Positions 37,213 through 46,300 of a stretch of 64,000 bases of DNA are shown here, one piece after another. The position numbers and the translations under genes are program-made. The DNA is from Bernardetia sp. (GTDB taxonomy: Bacteria > Bacteroidota > Bacteroidia > Cytophagales > Bernardetiaceae). Every line of letters begins with the position of its first letter. Positions within the stretch are counted from its first letter, which is position 1. The notes below the pieces were generated by a model, which worked only from the letters and a program-made list of their open reading frames with translations, made no database searches and was not told the DNA's origin. The stretch lies in the NCBI GenBank assembly GCA_020630575.1, contig JAHDBD010000002.1, positions 124,001-188,000 on the forward strand, read 5' to 3'.

Positions 37213-38250
37213 TTACATCAGAATTCCATTTTTTGGAAGAATATCTTCTGGTAAATCGGTTTCTCCTAACATTTCTCTCAAATCATTTTCAATGGTTCTA
37301 CATAGAGAAAGCATCGGAATATCATTTGCCATTCCTTGAAATGGATTTTCAGAATAATCGCCTACAATTTCCATTACCACATACACCCAACCTATCAGAA
37401 TAGTAAAAGGAATAGACAACCAAACTCCCCAAGGAGCAATTTTTTCAAATTCAGAAATCATTCCGAAAGGCAACAAGAAAATAAATATTCCTATAAAAAC
37501 AGCACTCATATTGGCATACTGACGAGGAAGAGGAAATTTTTTGATGCGCTCACATTTTCCCTGATGGTCGTAAAAATCTTGTAGTATTTGTTGGAGGGCA
37601 ATATGCCTAAAATCATCAATAAAAGAATCTTCTCTTAGTTTTGCAAGGTCTTGAAATTGCTGATCAATGATTTGGGTAGCCGTATTTTTATATTGAATAC
37701 AACTTTTATACTCTTCAGGAGGAAGTAATAATTCTAATTCTATTTTAGTTACTTCATCATCTACCATTCCTACTCCAAACTTTCTACGATAACGATGTGC
37801 TGCTCTACCAATCAAGCCTCCCTGATTAGCATGTTCCCAAGAAACTACCACAAGTAATTGACTTCTTAAAGCATACAACCACGCAATATGACGATAGATT
37901 ATTTTACGTTTGATGCTCAAAAGTTCATCCTCTGAAAGTTTATTATCTGCAAATTGGTTACTTACCAAACTCTTCACAGCACTTCCCCACGAACGACTAC
38001 TATTGACAATTCCTCCCCATATTTTACGAGCTTCCCACATACGGTCATACGCACTATTATTTTTGAAGCCCACATAAAAAGCAACAGCAGTACCAATAAT
38101 AGAAAGAGGAAGCCAAGGAATAACAAGCCATCTTACCCCTAAATATTTATGAATTAATGCCACAACAAATACCCACAAAGAAATCCAAATCAAATGATGT
38201 CCTGTAAATTGAAATGCATTTTTAAGACTAATATTTTTAGTAATTATCAT
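37213..38250 (-). CDS. Bestrophin-family anion channel
   Basis: The 345 residues match the bacterial bestrophin (RFP-TM, UPF0187) family. Motifs are GVRWLVIPWLPLSIIGTAVAF (first helices), FKNNSAYDRMWEARKIWGGIVNSSRSWG, and a C-terminal LPFGMISEFEKIAPWGVWLSIPF. Four membrane helices are evident. Bacterial homologues form pentameric channels; eukaryotic and algal relatives pass chloride or bicarbonate. The gene lies nine bases after the carbonic anhydrase gene on the same strand, so the two are almost certainly one transcript. This supports bicarbonate as a substrate, by inference. Confidence 0.92.
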   Translation of the reverse strand: MIITKNISLKNAFQFTGHHLIWISLWVFVVALIHKYLGVRWLVIPWLPLSIIGTAVAFYVGFKNNSAYDRMWEARKIWGGIVNSSRSWGSAVKSLVSNQFADNKLSEDELLSIKRKIIYRHIAWLYALRSQLLVVVSWEHANQGGLIGRAAHRYRRKFGVGMVDDEVTKIELELLLPPEEYKSCIQYKNTATQIIDQQFQDLAKLREDSFIDDFRHIALQQILQDFYDHQGKCERIKKFPLPRQYANMSAVFIGIFIFLLPFGMISEFEKIAPWGVWLSIPFTILIGWVYVVMEIVGDYSENPFQGMANDIPMLSLCRTIENDLREMLGETDLPEDILPKNGILM

Positions 38251-38259
38251 TGTTAAAAA

Positions 38260-38901
38260 CTATTTATTTGTACCTAAATCATATATTTCTCTAATAGACT
38301 GTGCTATGCCTTGAACATCAATATTCAAATCTATCAATGTACCTGAATGAATATCGAAGACTAATCCATGAACAGTAGGCAATGTATTTTTCAAAAAGCT
38401 TTTTTGCCAAACTGCTGTCTTTATGATATTGATACATTGCTCTTGTACATTCAATTCTACCAGTCTTTTATAACGATTTGTTTCATCAGCAATGGCATTT
38501 AACTCTTCTTTGTGCAAACGATAAACGTCACGAATATTTCTTAACCAAGGGTTCAAAATACCCAAATCTTCGCTTTGCATTGCTGCTTTAATTCCTCCAC
38601 AAAAATAATGACCACAAACTATAATATGTTTTACCTTTAAATGAGCAATCGCATATTCGATGACAGAAGCCGAATTGTTATCATTATTAGGAACGAGATT
38701 CGCAACATTCCGATGAACAAACATTTGTCCTGGTTGAACACCCATCATATCTTCTGCTGTTACTCGGCTATCACTACAACCAATATAAAGAATGTCAGGA
38801 TTTTGTCCTTCTGATAAATCTTTGAAATAATTTTTATCAATAGCTTTTTTTTGAGTTGCCCACATTTTATTGTTTTCAAACAACTGTTCGAATATATTCA
38901 T
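38260..38901 (-). CDS. Beta-class carbonic anhydrase
   Basis: The enzyme interconverts CO2 and bicarbonate using zinc. The 213 residues have the beta-class signature: the Cys-Asp-Arg site YIGCSDSRVTAEDMMG (about residues 40-55), HRNVANLV and the His/Cys ligands in IVCGHYFCGGIKAA, so all metal ligands are present. There is no signal peptide, so it acts in the cytoplasm. It starts a two-gene operon with the bestrophin channel; the pair may handle bicarbonate uptake or pH balance. Confidence 0.95.
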   Translation of the reverse strand: MNIFEQLFENNKMWATQKKAIDKNYFKDLSEGQNPDILYIGCSDSRVTAEDMMGVQPGQMFVHRNVANLVPNNDNNSASVIEYAIAHLKVKHIIVCGHYFCGGIKAAMQSEDLGILNPWLRNIRDVYRLHKEELNAIADETNRYKRLVELNVQEQCINIIKTAVWQKSFLKNTLPTVHGLVFDIHSGTLIDLNIDVQGIAQSIREIYDLGTNK

Positions 38902-39172
38902 AGATAATATTTTTAGATGAGAAAAAGGAATTCATTTTAATAAAAAAGCAGATTTCTACAAAAATAGCATTAAAAATGATTTTATTTTGAAATAACTCAG
39001 AATATTCAAAATTGTCAATTCGTTTGAATTTAAAGAAGTATCTTTTTTATATTTTTGTTTTTGTATCTTACAAGTCAGTGCTTTAAAAAGTATATTCAAA
39101 TTAGTTCCCACAAAACTAAGATTATAGCAGACTAAATCAATAAAAAATCATACTCCAAAAGATAAATCAAAC

Positions 39173-40609
39173 ATGAAAACCCTATTTTTATCTTTCATTA
39201 CCTTTTTGTTTTCTATTTCACTTATGGCTCAAAATTTTGAAAAACCTCTTCTAGGAGACTGGAAAGGGGAATTATCTATTTCTGGAATGAAACTACCTTT
39301 AATTTTTCATATTTCAAAAATCGAAAATGAACAAGATGAAAATACAAATATTTTTTCTGCTACAATGGACAGTCCAGCACAAGGCGCAAAAGATATTCCT
39401 GTAAGTGAAGTTAGTTTTTTAGATAATAATTTAACAATCAAAATTTCAAATTTAGGAGCTTCTTATGAAGGAAAAATAATATCTGAAACTCAAATTGAAG
39501 GAATATTCAAGCAAGCAGGACAAAGTTTCCCTATGGTTTTGAATAAAATGGAAAAAGGTTCAGAAAAAGAAATTTTAAACCGTCCACAAGAACCCAAAGC
39601 ACCTTTTGATTATAAAACTGAAGAAGTACAATTTCAAAACAGAAAAGCGAAAGAAGAAACTATTTTAGCAGGTACACTTACTTTACCAAAAAATACAAAT
39701 CAAGAAACTCCTGTTGTTATTTTAATTTCGGGTAGTGGGGCGCAAAATCGAAATCAAGAAATTTTGGGACACAAACCTTTTTTAGTAATTGCAGATTATC
39801 TTACAAAAAATGGAATTGCTGTTTTGCGTTATGATGATAGAGGAACGGCACAATCAACTGGCGTTTTTGAAGGTTCTACATCTAAGGATTTTGCGACTGA
39901 TGTAGAAGCAGCAATTGATTTTTTGAAAACTAGAAAAGACATTAATACAAAAAAAATAGGTTTAATCGGACATAGTGAAGGTGGAATGATTGCACCAATG
40001 ATTGCAGCAAATCGTCAAAAAGATGTTGCTTTTATTGTTCTTTTAGCTGGAGTTGGTGTAAATGGAAGCGAACTTTTAGTAGAGCAACAACAAGCTATCG
40101 GAAAGTTAAGTGGAATGAGTCAGCAAGATTTAGCAAAATCAAAAAGAGAAAATGAAGGTGCATTCAGAATTATAAATGAAATTACCGATGAGAAATTACT
40201 TCAAGAAAAAATGACTTTATATCTTACAGATTCAGTCAATCAAGATGATTTTCCACCTTCTATGACTAAAGAAGAGTATATAAATGCACAACTTTCTCTT
40301 ATTACATCGCCTTGGATGTCTTATTTTTTGAGATACAATCCAAAAGAAAATTTATCCAAAACGGTTTGTCCTATTTTAGCAGTTAATGGAGATAAAGATG
40401 TTCAAGTAGATGCAAAAATCAATCTTACAGCCATAGAAAAGGCAACACAAGAAGCAGCAAATGCAACTATAAAATACTTTCCAAATCTAAACCATTTATT
40501 TCAAACAGCAGAAACAGGTTTACCTTCTGAGTACGGAGAAATAGAAGAAACATTTTCGCCTTTGGTTTTGAAGTTTGTAACAGATTGGATAAAAGAAGAA
40601 ATAAAATAA
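39173..40609 (+). CDS. Secreted alpha/beta hydrolase
   Basis: The 478-residue protein has a signal peptide (about residues 1-20, ending SLMAQ). An N-terminal beta domain (about 25-130; GDWKGELSISGMKLPLIFHI) precedes an alpha/beta hydrolase fold. The fold shows the oxyanion region VVILISGSGAQNRNQE, RYDDRGTAQSTG and the nucleophile elbow GHSEGG (Ser at about 266), then GDKDVQVD and the His in FPNLNHLFQ. The Ser-Asp-His triad seems complete. The arrangement matches peptidase S9/acyl-esterase-like exported hydrolases of Bacteroidota; the substrate is unknown. It is divergent from carbonic anhydrase and convergent with hemH. Confidence 0.88.
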   Translation: MKTLFLSFITFLFSISLMAQNFEKPLLGDWKGELSISGMKLPLIFHISKIENEQDENTNIFSATMDSPAQGAKDIPVSEVSFLDNNLTIKISNLGASYEGKIISETQIEGIFKQAGQSFPMVLNKMEKGSEKEILNRPQEPKAPFDYKTEEVQFQNRKAKEETILAGTLTLPKNTNQETPVVILISGSGAQNRNQEILGHKPFLVIADYLTKNGIAVLRYDDRGTAQSTGVFEGSTSKDFATDVEAAIDFLKTRKDINTKKIGLIGHSEGGMIAPMIAANRQKDVAFIVLLAGVGVNGSELLVEQQQAIGKLSGMSQQDLAKSKRENEGAFRIINEITDEKLLQEKMTLYLTDSVNQDDFPPSMTKEEYINAQLSLITSPWMSYFLRYNPKENLSKTVCPILAVNGDKDVQVDAKINLTAIEKATQEAANATIKYFPNLNHLFQTAETGLPSEYGEIEETFSPLVLKFVTDWIKEEIK

Positions 40610-40618
40610 TAGAAAAAC

Positions 40619-40652
40619 AAAACCCTAAGGGCTTCAAAGGCTCTTAGGGTTT
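40619..40652. terminator. Terminator between hydrolase and hemH
   Basis: AAACCCTAAG pairs with CTTAGGGTTT over a GC-rich inner loop. On the minus strand it is followed by a T-rich stretch, so it serves hemH best and probably both convergent genes. Confidence 0.75.
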
Positions 40653-40677
40653 AAAACTAATTTGTAATTGAGTTCAA

Positions 40678-41772
40678 TTAACTTCTCTGAATTACCATAT
40701 CTTCCAATGATTCTATCCAAAGTGGATGTGAATTAAGACTATCAACCATATCCCAACGCTCTCCACCAAGTTCTAAAAAGTCTTCGTGGTAGGTTTCTGC
40801 AACTTCAACTGTTGTTTCCAAACAATCAGCTACAAAAGAAGGTACAAAAACAATTAGTTTGCGATACCCTTTTTCATACATTTGCTTAATTACATCATCT
40901 GTATAAGGTGGAATCCAAGGGTCAGAACCCAAACGAGATTGAAAACAAACTGTATAATCTTTTTCTGTAATTCCTAATTCTTTTGCCAAATGACGTGAAG
41001 TTTCATAACATTGCGCTCTATAACACAAACGGTTTGTTGCATTATAAGAATTACAACATGTCCCAATTTTACAGTACGAACTTGCTTTTTTTAGTTGGCG
41101 TTGTGGCAAACCATGATATGAAAAAACGTAATGATCGTAATCATGTTTAGATAAAAGTTCTTGACCCTGTAAAGCAAATGCTTTTATCATTTTTTTATCT
41201 GTTGGATATGCATCTACAAAAGAAACTTCTGGAATAAGCTGCCATTTAGAAACGAGTTGCATTACTTTTTCCAAAACCGAGCCTGTCGAAGCAGAAGCAT
41301 ATTGAGGAAACATTGGAATAACAATAATTTTTTTACAATTCATTTCTTGCAATTCTGTCAAAACAGCAGAAAGTGCAGGACTTTGATAACGCATTGCCAA
41401 ACGAACTACATAATTTTCTCTTTTACTTTTATCCGTTTCTTTTTCTGAATGATTATCTAAAGAATGTTGTAGCTTTTCGGCTACATCTACTCCATGATAC
41501 AACAGAGGAGAACCTCTATCTGTCCATAGTTTTTGATATTCAGCTGCTGATTTGGGCGCACGAAAAGGAGCAATAATTCCATTTACAAGTCCATAACGAA
41601 GTGGTGCAGCAATATCGATAACTCTTGCATCAAGCAAAAACTCACGTAAATATTTTCTAACATCAGGGGTGTTTGGAGAGTCTGGAGTTCCTAAATTGAC
41701 TAGCAGAACACCAATAGGGGCATTTTTCATAGATTTATTTTCTATATCTTTATTAATTCTTTGTTTCTTCAT
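40678..41772 (-). CDS. hemH: Ferrochelatase
   Basis: Ferrochelatase inserts ferrous iron into protoporphyrin (or coproporphyrin) in heme synthesis. The 364 residues have VLLVNLGTPDSPNTPDVRKYL near the N-terminus, the active-site His in YVFSYHGLPQRQL, and the Glu-containing PSFVADCLETTVEVAE near the C-terminus. Between them lies an insertion with clustered cysteines (SYCKIGTCCN ... LCYRAQC), which in some bacterial ferrochelatases holds an iron-sulfur cluster. A second in-frame Met (MKNAPIGVLLVN) 14 residues in could also be the start. It is monocistronic here. Confidence 0.95.
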   Translation of the reverse strand: MKKQRINKDIENKSMKNAPIGVLLVNLGTPDSPNTPDVRKYLREFLLDARVIDIAAPLRYGLVNGIIAPFRAPKSAAEYQKLWTDRGSPLLYHGVDVAEKLQHSLDNHSEKETDKSKRENYVVRLAMRYQSPALSAVLTELQEMNCKKIIVIPMFPQYASASTGSVLEKVMQLVSKWQLIPEVSFVDAYPTDKKMIKAFALQGQELLSKHDYDHYVFSYHGLPQRQLKKASSYCKIGTCCNSYNATNRLCYRAQCYETSRHLAKELGITEKDYTVCFQSRLGSDPWIPPYTDDVIKQMYEKGYRKLIVFVPSFVADCLETTVEVAETYHEDFLELGGERWDMVDSLNSHPLWIESLEDMVIQRS

Positions 41773-41893
41773 TTTTCAAAATGCTTCTCTAACTTAGCGT
41801 TAGGTAAAAGAGTTTTGAAATTATGATGCAAAAGTAGGGATTTTTTTGATAGTGTATTGGTGGTGAAAGAAGAGCGAGTAGAATAAAGTCTAA

Positions 41894-42589
41894 TTACTTA
41901 TTCATTGCAAAATACTCTTCCATAATTTCCACTCCAGATGAAGTACCAATTCGTTCTGCACCTGCTTTCACAAAATCTTGTACTTGCTGATAGGTTTTGA
42001 TTCCTCCAGATGCTTTTATTCCAACCATTTCAGAAACTGTATTTCTGATAAGTTGTACATCTTCTAATTTTGCACCTGCATAAAAATCAGTAGTATCAGA
42101 TACAAATCCAGCACTTGCAAAACCTGTAGAAGTTTTTACAAAATCTGCTCCTGCTTCCTGACAAATTAAGGCCGTTTCTTTTATTTCTTTTTGGGATAAA
42201 TAAGCCGTTTCTATAATTACTTTTAGCATTTTTTCGGCTTGATGTGCAATTTCTGCCAGTCTTACAATTTCAACTTTCGCCCAAAATGGATTTGTTTTAA
42301 AGCCTGTCATCGAAATTACTAAATCCAACTCATCTGCTCCATCTTTCAATGCTACTTCGGCTTCTGTTACCTTTGTTTCTGTACGGTTATAGCCCAATGG
42401 AAAACCAATAACTGTAACTACTTTAGTATCTGTTTTGAGTAAATCTCGCTTCAATTTCTTAACCCAAAAAGGAGGAGCACAGACACCCATAAATTTATAT
42501 TTTAGGGTTTGTTTTATCAGTTCTTCAATTTCTTTGTCTGAAATGGTTGGTCTAAGATTGGTTTGTTCTATATATTGAGCAGGATTCAT
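41894..42589 (-). CDS. deoC: Deoxyribose-phosphate aldolase
   Basis: DeoC splits 2-deoxyribose-5-phosphate into acetaldehyde and glyceraldehyde-3-phosphate during deoxynucleoside breakdown. The 231 residues form a TIM barrel with VVTVIGFPLGYNRTETK, GADELDLVISM, the Schiff-base Lys in GADFVKTSTGF (about residue 164) and VGIKASGGIKTYQQ. All key residues are present. The start codon is preceded 22 bases upstream by a near-perfect hairpin of the dispersed family (42611-42644). The gene is not linked to other nucleoside genes. Confidence 0.96.
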   Translation of the reverse strand: MNPAQYIEQTNLRPTISDKEIEELIKQTLKYKFMGVCAPPFWVKKLKRDLLKTDTKVVTVIGFPLGYNRTETKVTEAEVALKDGADELDLVISMTGFKTNPFWAKVEIVRLAEIAHQAEKMLKVIIETAYLSQKEIKETALICQEAGADFVKTSTGFASAGFVSDTTDFYAGAKLEDVQLIRNTVSEMVGIKASGGIKTYQQVQDFVKAGAERIGTSSGVEIMEEYFAMNK

Positions 42590-42610
42590 CTTTAAATTAG
42601 GGGTTATTTT

Positions 42611-42644
42611 GTTGTTGGTGTCGCTACACTAAAACACCAACAAC
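42611..42644. repeat. Dispersed hairpin upstream of deoC
   Basis: GTTGTTGGTGT pairs perfectly over 11 bases with ACACCAACAAC around a 12-base loop, followed by GGCAAGAGA. It is the cleanest copy of the GTTGTTGGTGTC family seen in this window. Confidence 0.7.
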
Positions 42645-42758
42645 GGCAAGAGATAGTTATGGAATAATTGATTTGTATAGATCTAATTTTAGTTTACATA
42701 TCAGTTTGAAGAACAGAAAAGTAATACAGTTGTTTAGACAATACATTTTATCAGATTA

Positions 42759-43184
42759 TTATTCCTCTCCAAAATACTCTACATAATTTTTTTCTGTCTC
42801 AAATAAGGTAAGCGAATGCAAGACAGCATTTTTATCCGATAAATCTGAAATTTTTGGCGCAAGAATTTTCCAAAATTCCATAATCACTATTTCACAAGAC
42901 GGAATTTTGCCTTTTAAAAACTCTACTTCAATATTTAGATTTTTGTGATCGACTTTGTCTATAATTTCAGTTCGGATAAGTTTTCCTAACTTTTTCAAGT
43001 CCAATACACAGCCTGTATCTGGATTAATTTTTCCTTTTACTTTTACAATCAACTCAAAATTATGTCCGTGAAAATACTGATTCGAACAAATTCCAAACTC
43101 TTCTTCGTTTCTCTCATCGCTCCAAGCAGGATTAAATAATCGGTGTGAAGCACAAAAATGTTCTTTTCGGCACAAGTAAACCAT
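42759..43184 (-). CDS. queD: 6-carboxytetrahydropterin/6-pyruvoyl-tetrahydropterin synthase family
   Basis: The family makes 6-carboxytetrahydropterin from dihydroneopterin triphosphate for queuosine, or pyruvoyl-tetrahydropterin. In these 141 residues the zinc ligands appear as His in CASHRLFN and the HGH pair in YFHGHNFELIVKVKG, with the catalytic Cys in GICSNQ. The cluster GCVLDLKKLGKLIRT and VDHKNLN follow in family order. The short length fits QueD rather than the larger eukaryotic PTPS. It stands alone; no other queuosine genes are adjacent. Confidence 0.9.
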   Translation of the reverse strand: MVYLCRKEHFCASHRLFNPAWSDERNEEEFGICSNQYFHGHNFELIVKVKGKINPDTGCVLDLKKLGKLIRTEIIDKVDHKNLNIEVEFLKGKIPSCEIVIMEFWKILAPKISDLSDKNAVLHSLTLFETEKNYVEYFGEE

Positions 43185-43355
43185 CTTTTTTATCTTTTAC
43201 TTATTTTATCGTCTTTATTTTATTTGAAACCACAAAATTACGCTTATTCTATCAAAATTGATAATTTTATTTGAAGAATAGAACTGCGAGTGTAAGATTA
43301 TAAAAGATTTACATTTTTTTTAGTTTTCACATTATTTCAAATAAAACTATTTCTT

Positions 43356-46300
43356 CTAGATACGTATTCCCATAAAAGTGATGTCATCCCGTTGTGGTGT
43401 ATCTAATTGATGATTGTCTAATAAATCTGTTAGTTTTTGTTTTTGCTCAGATACAGAAAAATCTGAAATTTCAGAAATACAAGACAATAAAGTAGAAGTT
43501 CCTATTTTTTTGCCTTCTGGATTGCTTTGATCAACAAAACCATCACTAAAGATATAAATCATTGTTTCTTTTTCAACTTCTACAACTTGGTTGGTAAAAG
43601 GGCTATTGGCAACTTTTCTAGCTGTTTTCTCATTCACATGACCTCCAATAGAACGTCGGTCACCTTTTATAGTTTCTATTGATGCATCTGGTTCTACATA
43701 AACAAGAGGTCTTTTTGCTCCTGAATAAGTAATTTTTGTGCGATATTTATTAATGTTACTATCATATATAGGAAGTTTGTCAATTACACATAGGGAAACA
43801 TCCATTCCATCAGCATTTGCATTTTGATCTTGTAATAGGGAGTGTTTTATTTCTCCATCCAGCCATTCCAAAGTAGCAGCAGGGTCAGAGAGTTTTTTCT
43901 GATTAACAGCTTCATTCAAGAAAGCATTTCCGAGCATAGACATAAATGCACCTGGAACACCATGTCCTGTACAATCTATCACAGCAACAAAAATTTGTTT
44001 TTCGGTTTGACGTACCCAATAAAAATCTCCACTTACAATATCTTTAGCTCTAAATATCACAAAATAATTCTCAAAATAATTTTTGAGTTCTTCATCAATT
44101 CTCAAAACAGCCTTCTGAATTGTTTCAGCATAACGAATAGAATCAGTAATATTTTTATTTTTACTTTCTATAATCTGATAAGCCTTAATATTATCTAAGG
44201 CAATGGCTGTATAAGCACCTAAGGTATCCAAAATACTAAGTTCTAGCTCATTATAGACATTTTTATCCATACTTTGAACAGTCAAAACGCCTACTATTTT
44301 ACCCTCTGATGTAAGAGGCAGATACACTAATGAATTGGGAAGCTCTCCTATTTCAGCTTCAGACACAGGAGCTTCAAAGTAATCTAAAAAGTCATTTTGA
44401 AGATCATTTATAACAATTCTTTTATTATTATTAAAACTTTGTGCTGATAGTTTTTTGTTATTTTCTACAGAATCAGAATGAGTTGGTAATACTTTGCCTT
44501 TTTCTCTAAAACCTTCAAAATCTAAACGTTTTTTACTTTCATTAAAAATTCCAATCCCAAAAGCATCAGCAGACATCAGTTTATTTACATTTTGATAAAC
44601 TGTATCTGTAAGCTCCTCTACATTTAAAATGGTAGTTATTTTTTGTCCAATTTCACTCAAAACTTTAATATTTTGATATGATTTTTCTATTTCCTGTTTT
44701 TGAGTTTGAATAGAATTATTTGCTTCCAATAGATTTTGAGCCTGTGCTTCTAACTCTTCTTTTTGCTGCATTACTTCTGCTGTACGTTGTGTTATGGTAT
44801 TTTCAAGATTTCTTTTATCTCTTTCTAATCGTTGTGTATTTAATTTTACAACCAACCAAATTAATATGATAAAACTTACAAAATAAATAAGATATGCCCA
44901 CCAAGTACGATAAAGTGGAGGGAGAATTCTAAATTCATAGATTGTTTCTTCACTTATGGCATTCCATATATTTTTTGATTGAACTCTAAATTTATAATTT
45001 CCTTCGGATAAATTAGTATATTCTTTTTGTGATTTATTTGACCAAACTGACCATTTATCATCTAATCCATCTAATTTATAACGATATTTATTATGTTCTT
45101 CAAAAATCATGTAGGGACTTGAAAATGAAAAACGTAGTGCATTGAATTCAAATTCTAATTCTAATTGTTGAGGATTAGTTTGTTTTTCTACACTAGAAGC
45201 ACTCTCAGAAAAAGCTCCTCCAAAAAGTAATGAATCTTTTTCTCCTAGAAACTCTATTTTTCTGATAAATACTGTAGGTTTTTGCTCAATATTAAATTTA
45301 TTTTCTGTATCTAAAATCCAAAATTTATTATTTGTTCCAAAAGATATTTTGTTGGGCAAAAAATCATTGATATTTTCTATTGAGACAGCTACTAAAGGGG
45401 CTAAAAGATTAGTTTGTTGCTCATAAATAGTATCCGTTTTTTTCCAAAGAACACCTGTTTCATTTTCGGTAGTGTACCAAATATTTCCTTTTTTATCTTG
45501 ATACAATTTATTAATAAATCCATCTTCAAAAAACTTTTCTAATAAAGGTTCTTTTATAAATCTATCTTGCTTTTCATCATAGTGGTATATTCCTTTTTGA
45601 GTCGCAACTACTAATTTTTGATTAATAAAATAGACTTTGTTCTCGTTTTCATGAGGTAAACCTTCATCAACGGAATACAGTTTTGTAGTAATTATGCTAT
45701 CATAATTTTCAGATAATTTTACTTTCAAAACTCCTTTCTGAGAATTTAACCAAAAATAATCTTGATAAAAAACAGCATCTTCTGCACTACTTTCAAAATT
45801 TGCAATGGGTTTTACTGTCCAATTTACTATTGTTGTGTCTCGTTTAGTTTTTGCATTCCTTATTACTTCACTATTTTTTTTAGCTATTGATATTCCTTCT
45901 CTTCTTCCTATAAAGTATTTACCTGTATTTTTTATTGGAATGAGTACAGCATTATTTAATCCTGCATCAATAATGGTTGCTACAGTATCTTTGATAGAAA
46001 ATAATTTAAAATTTCCACCAAAAATCACTTCCTTTTCTTCTATTAAAGCATCTAATCCAAAACCTTCTGTTCCATTTAAAAACGTAAAATCTTGATGAAG
46101 TTGATTTAGTTTTTGTGGAAATGGTTGTGTATAAATTCCTGCTGTTGTTCCTGCATATAAACGCTGATAGAAAGGAGAGTAGATCAGTTGCAAACCAAAG
46201 CCTTCTACATTTTGAGCAGCACCTATATAAGAATAAGGAATAGATAAATAAACAATATCAATTCCATCATTTCCAGCAACTAAAAGATTTCCATTCCTAT

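Noticed and set aside
43842..44198. 118-residue plus-strand ORF opposite a SpoIIE domain
   Set aside because: It is a shadow of the conserved phosphatase frame with a composition typical of antisense reading.
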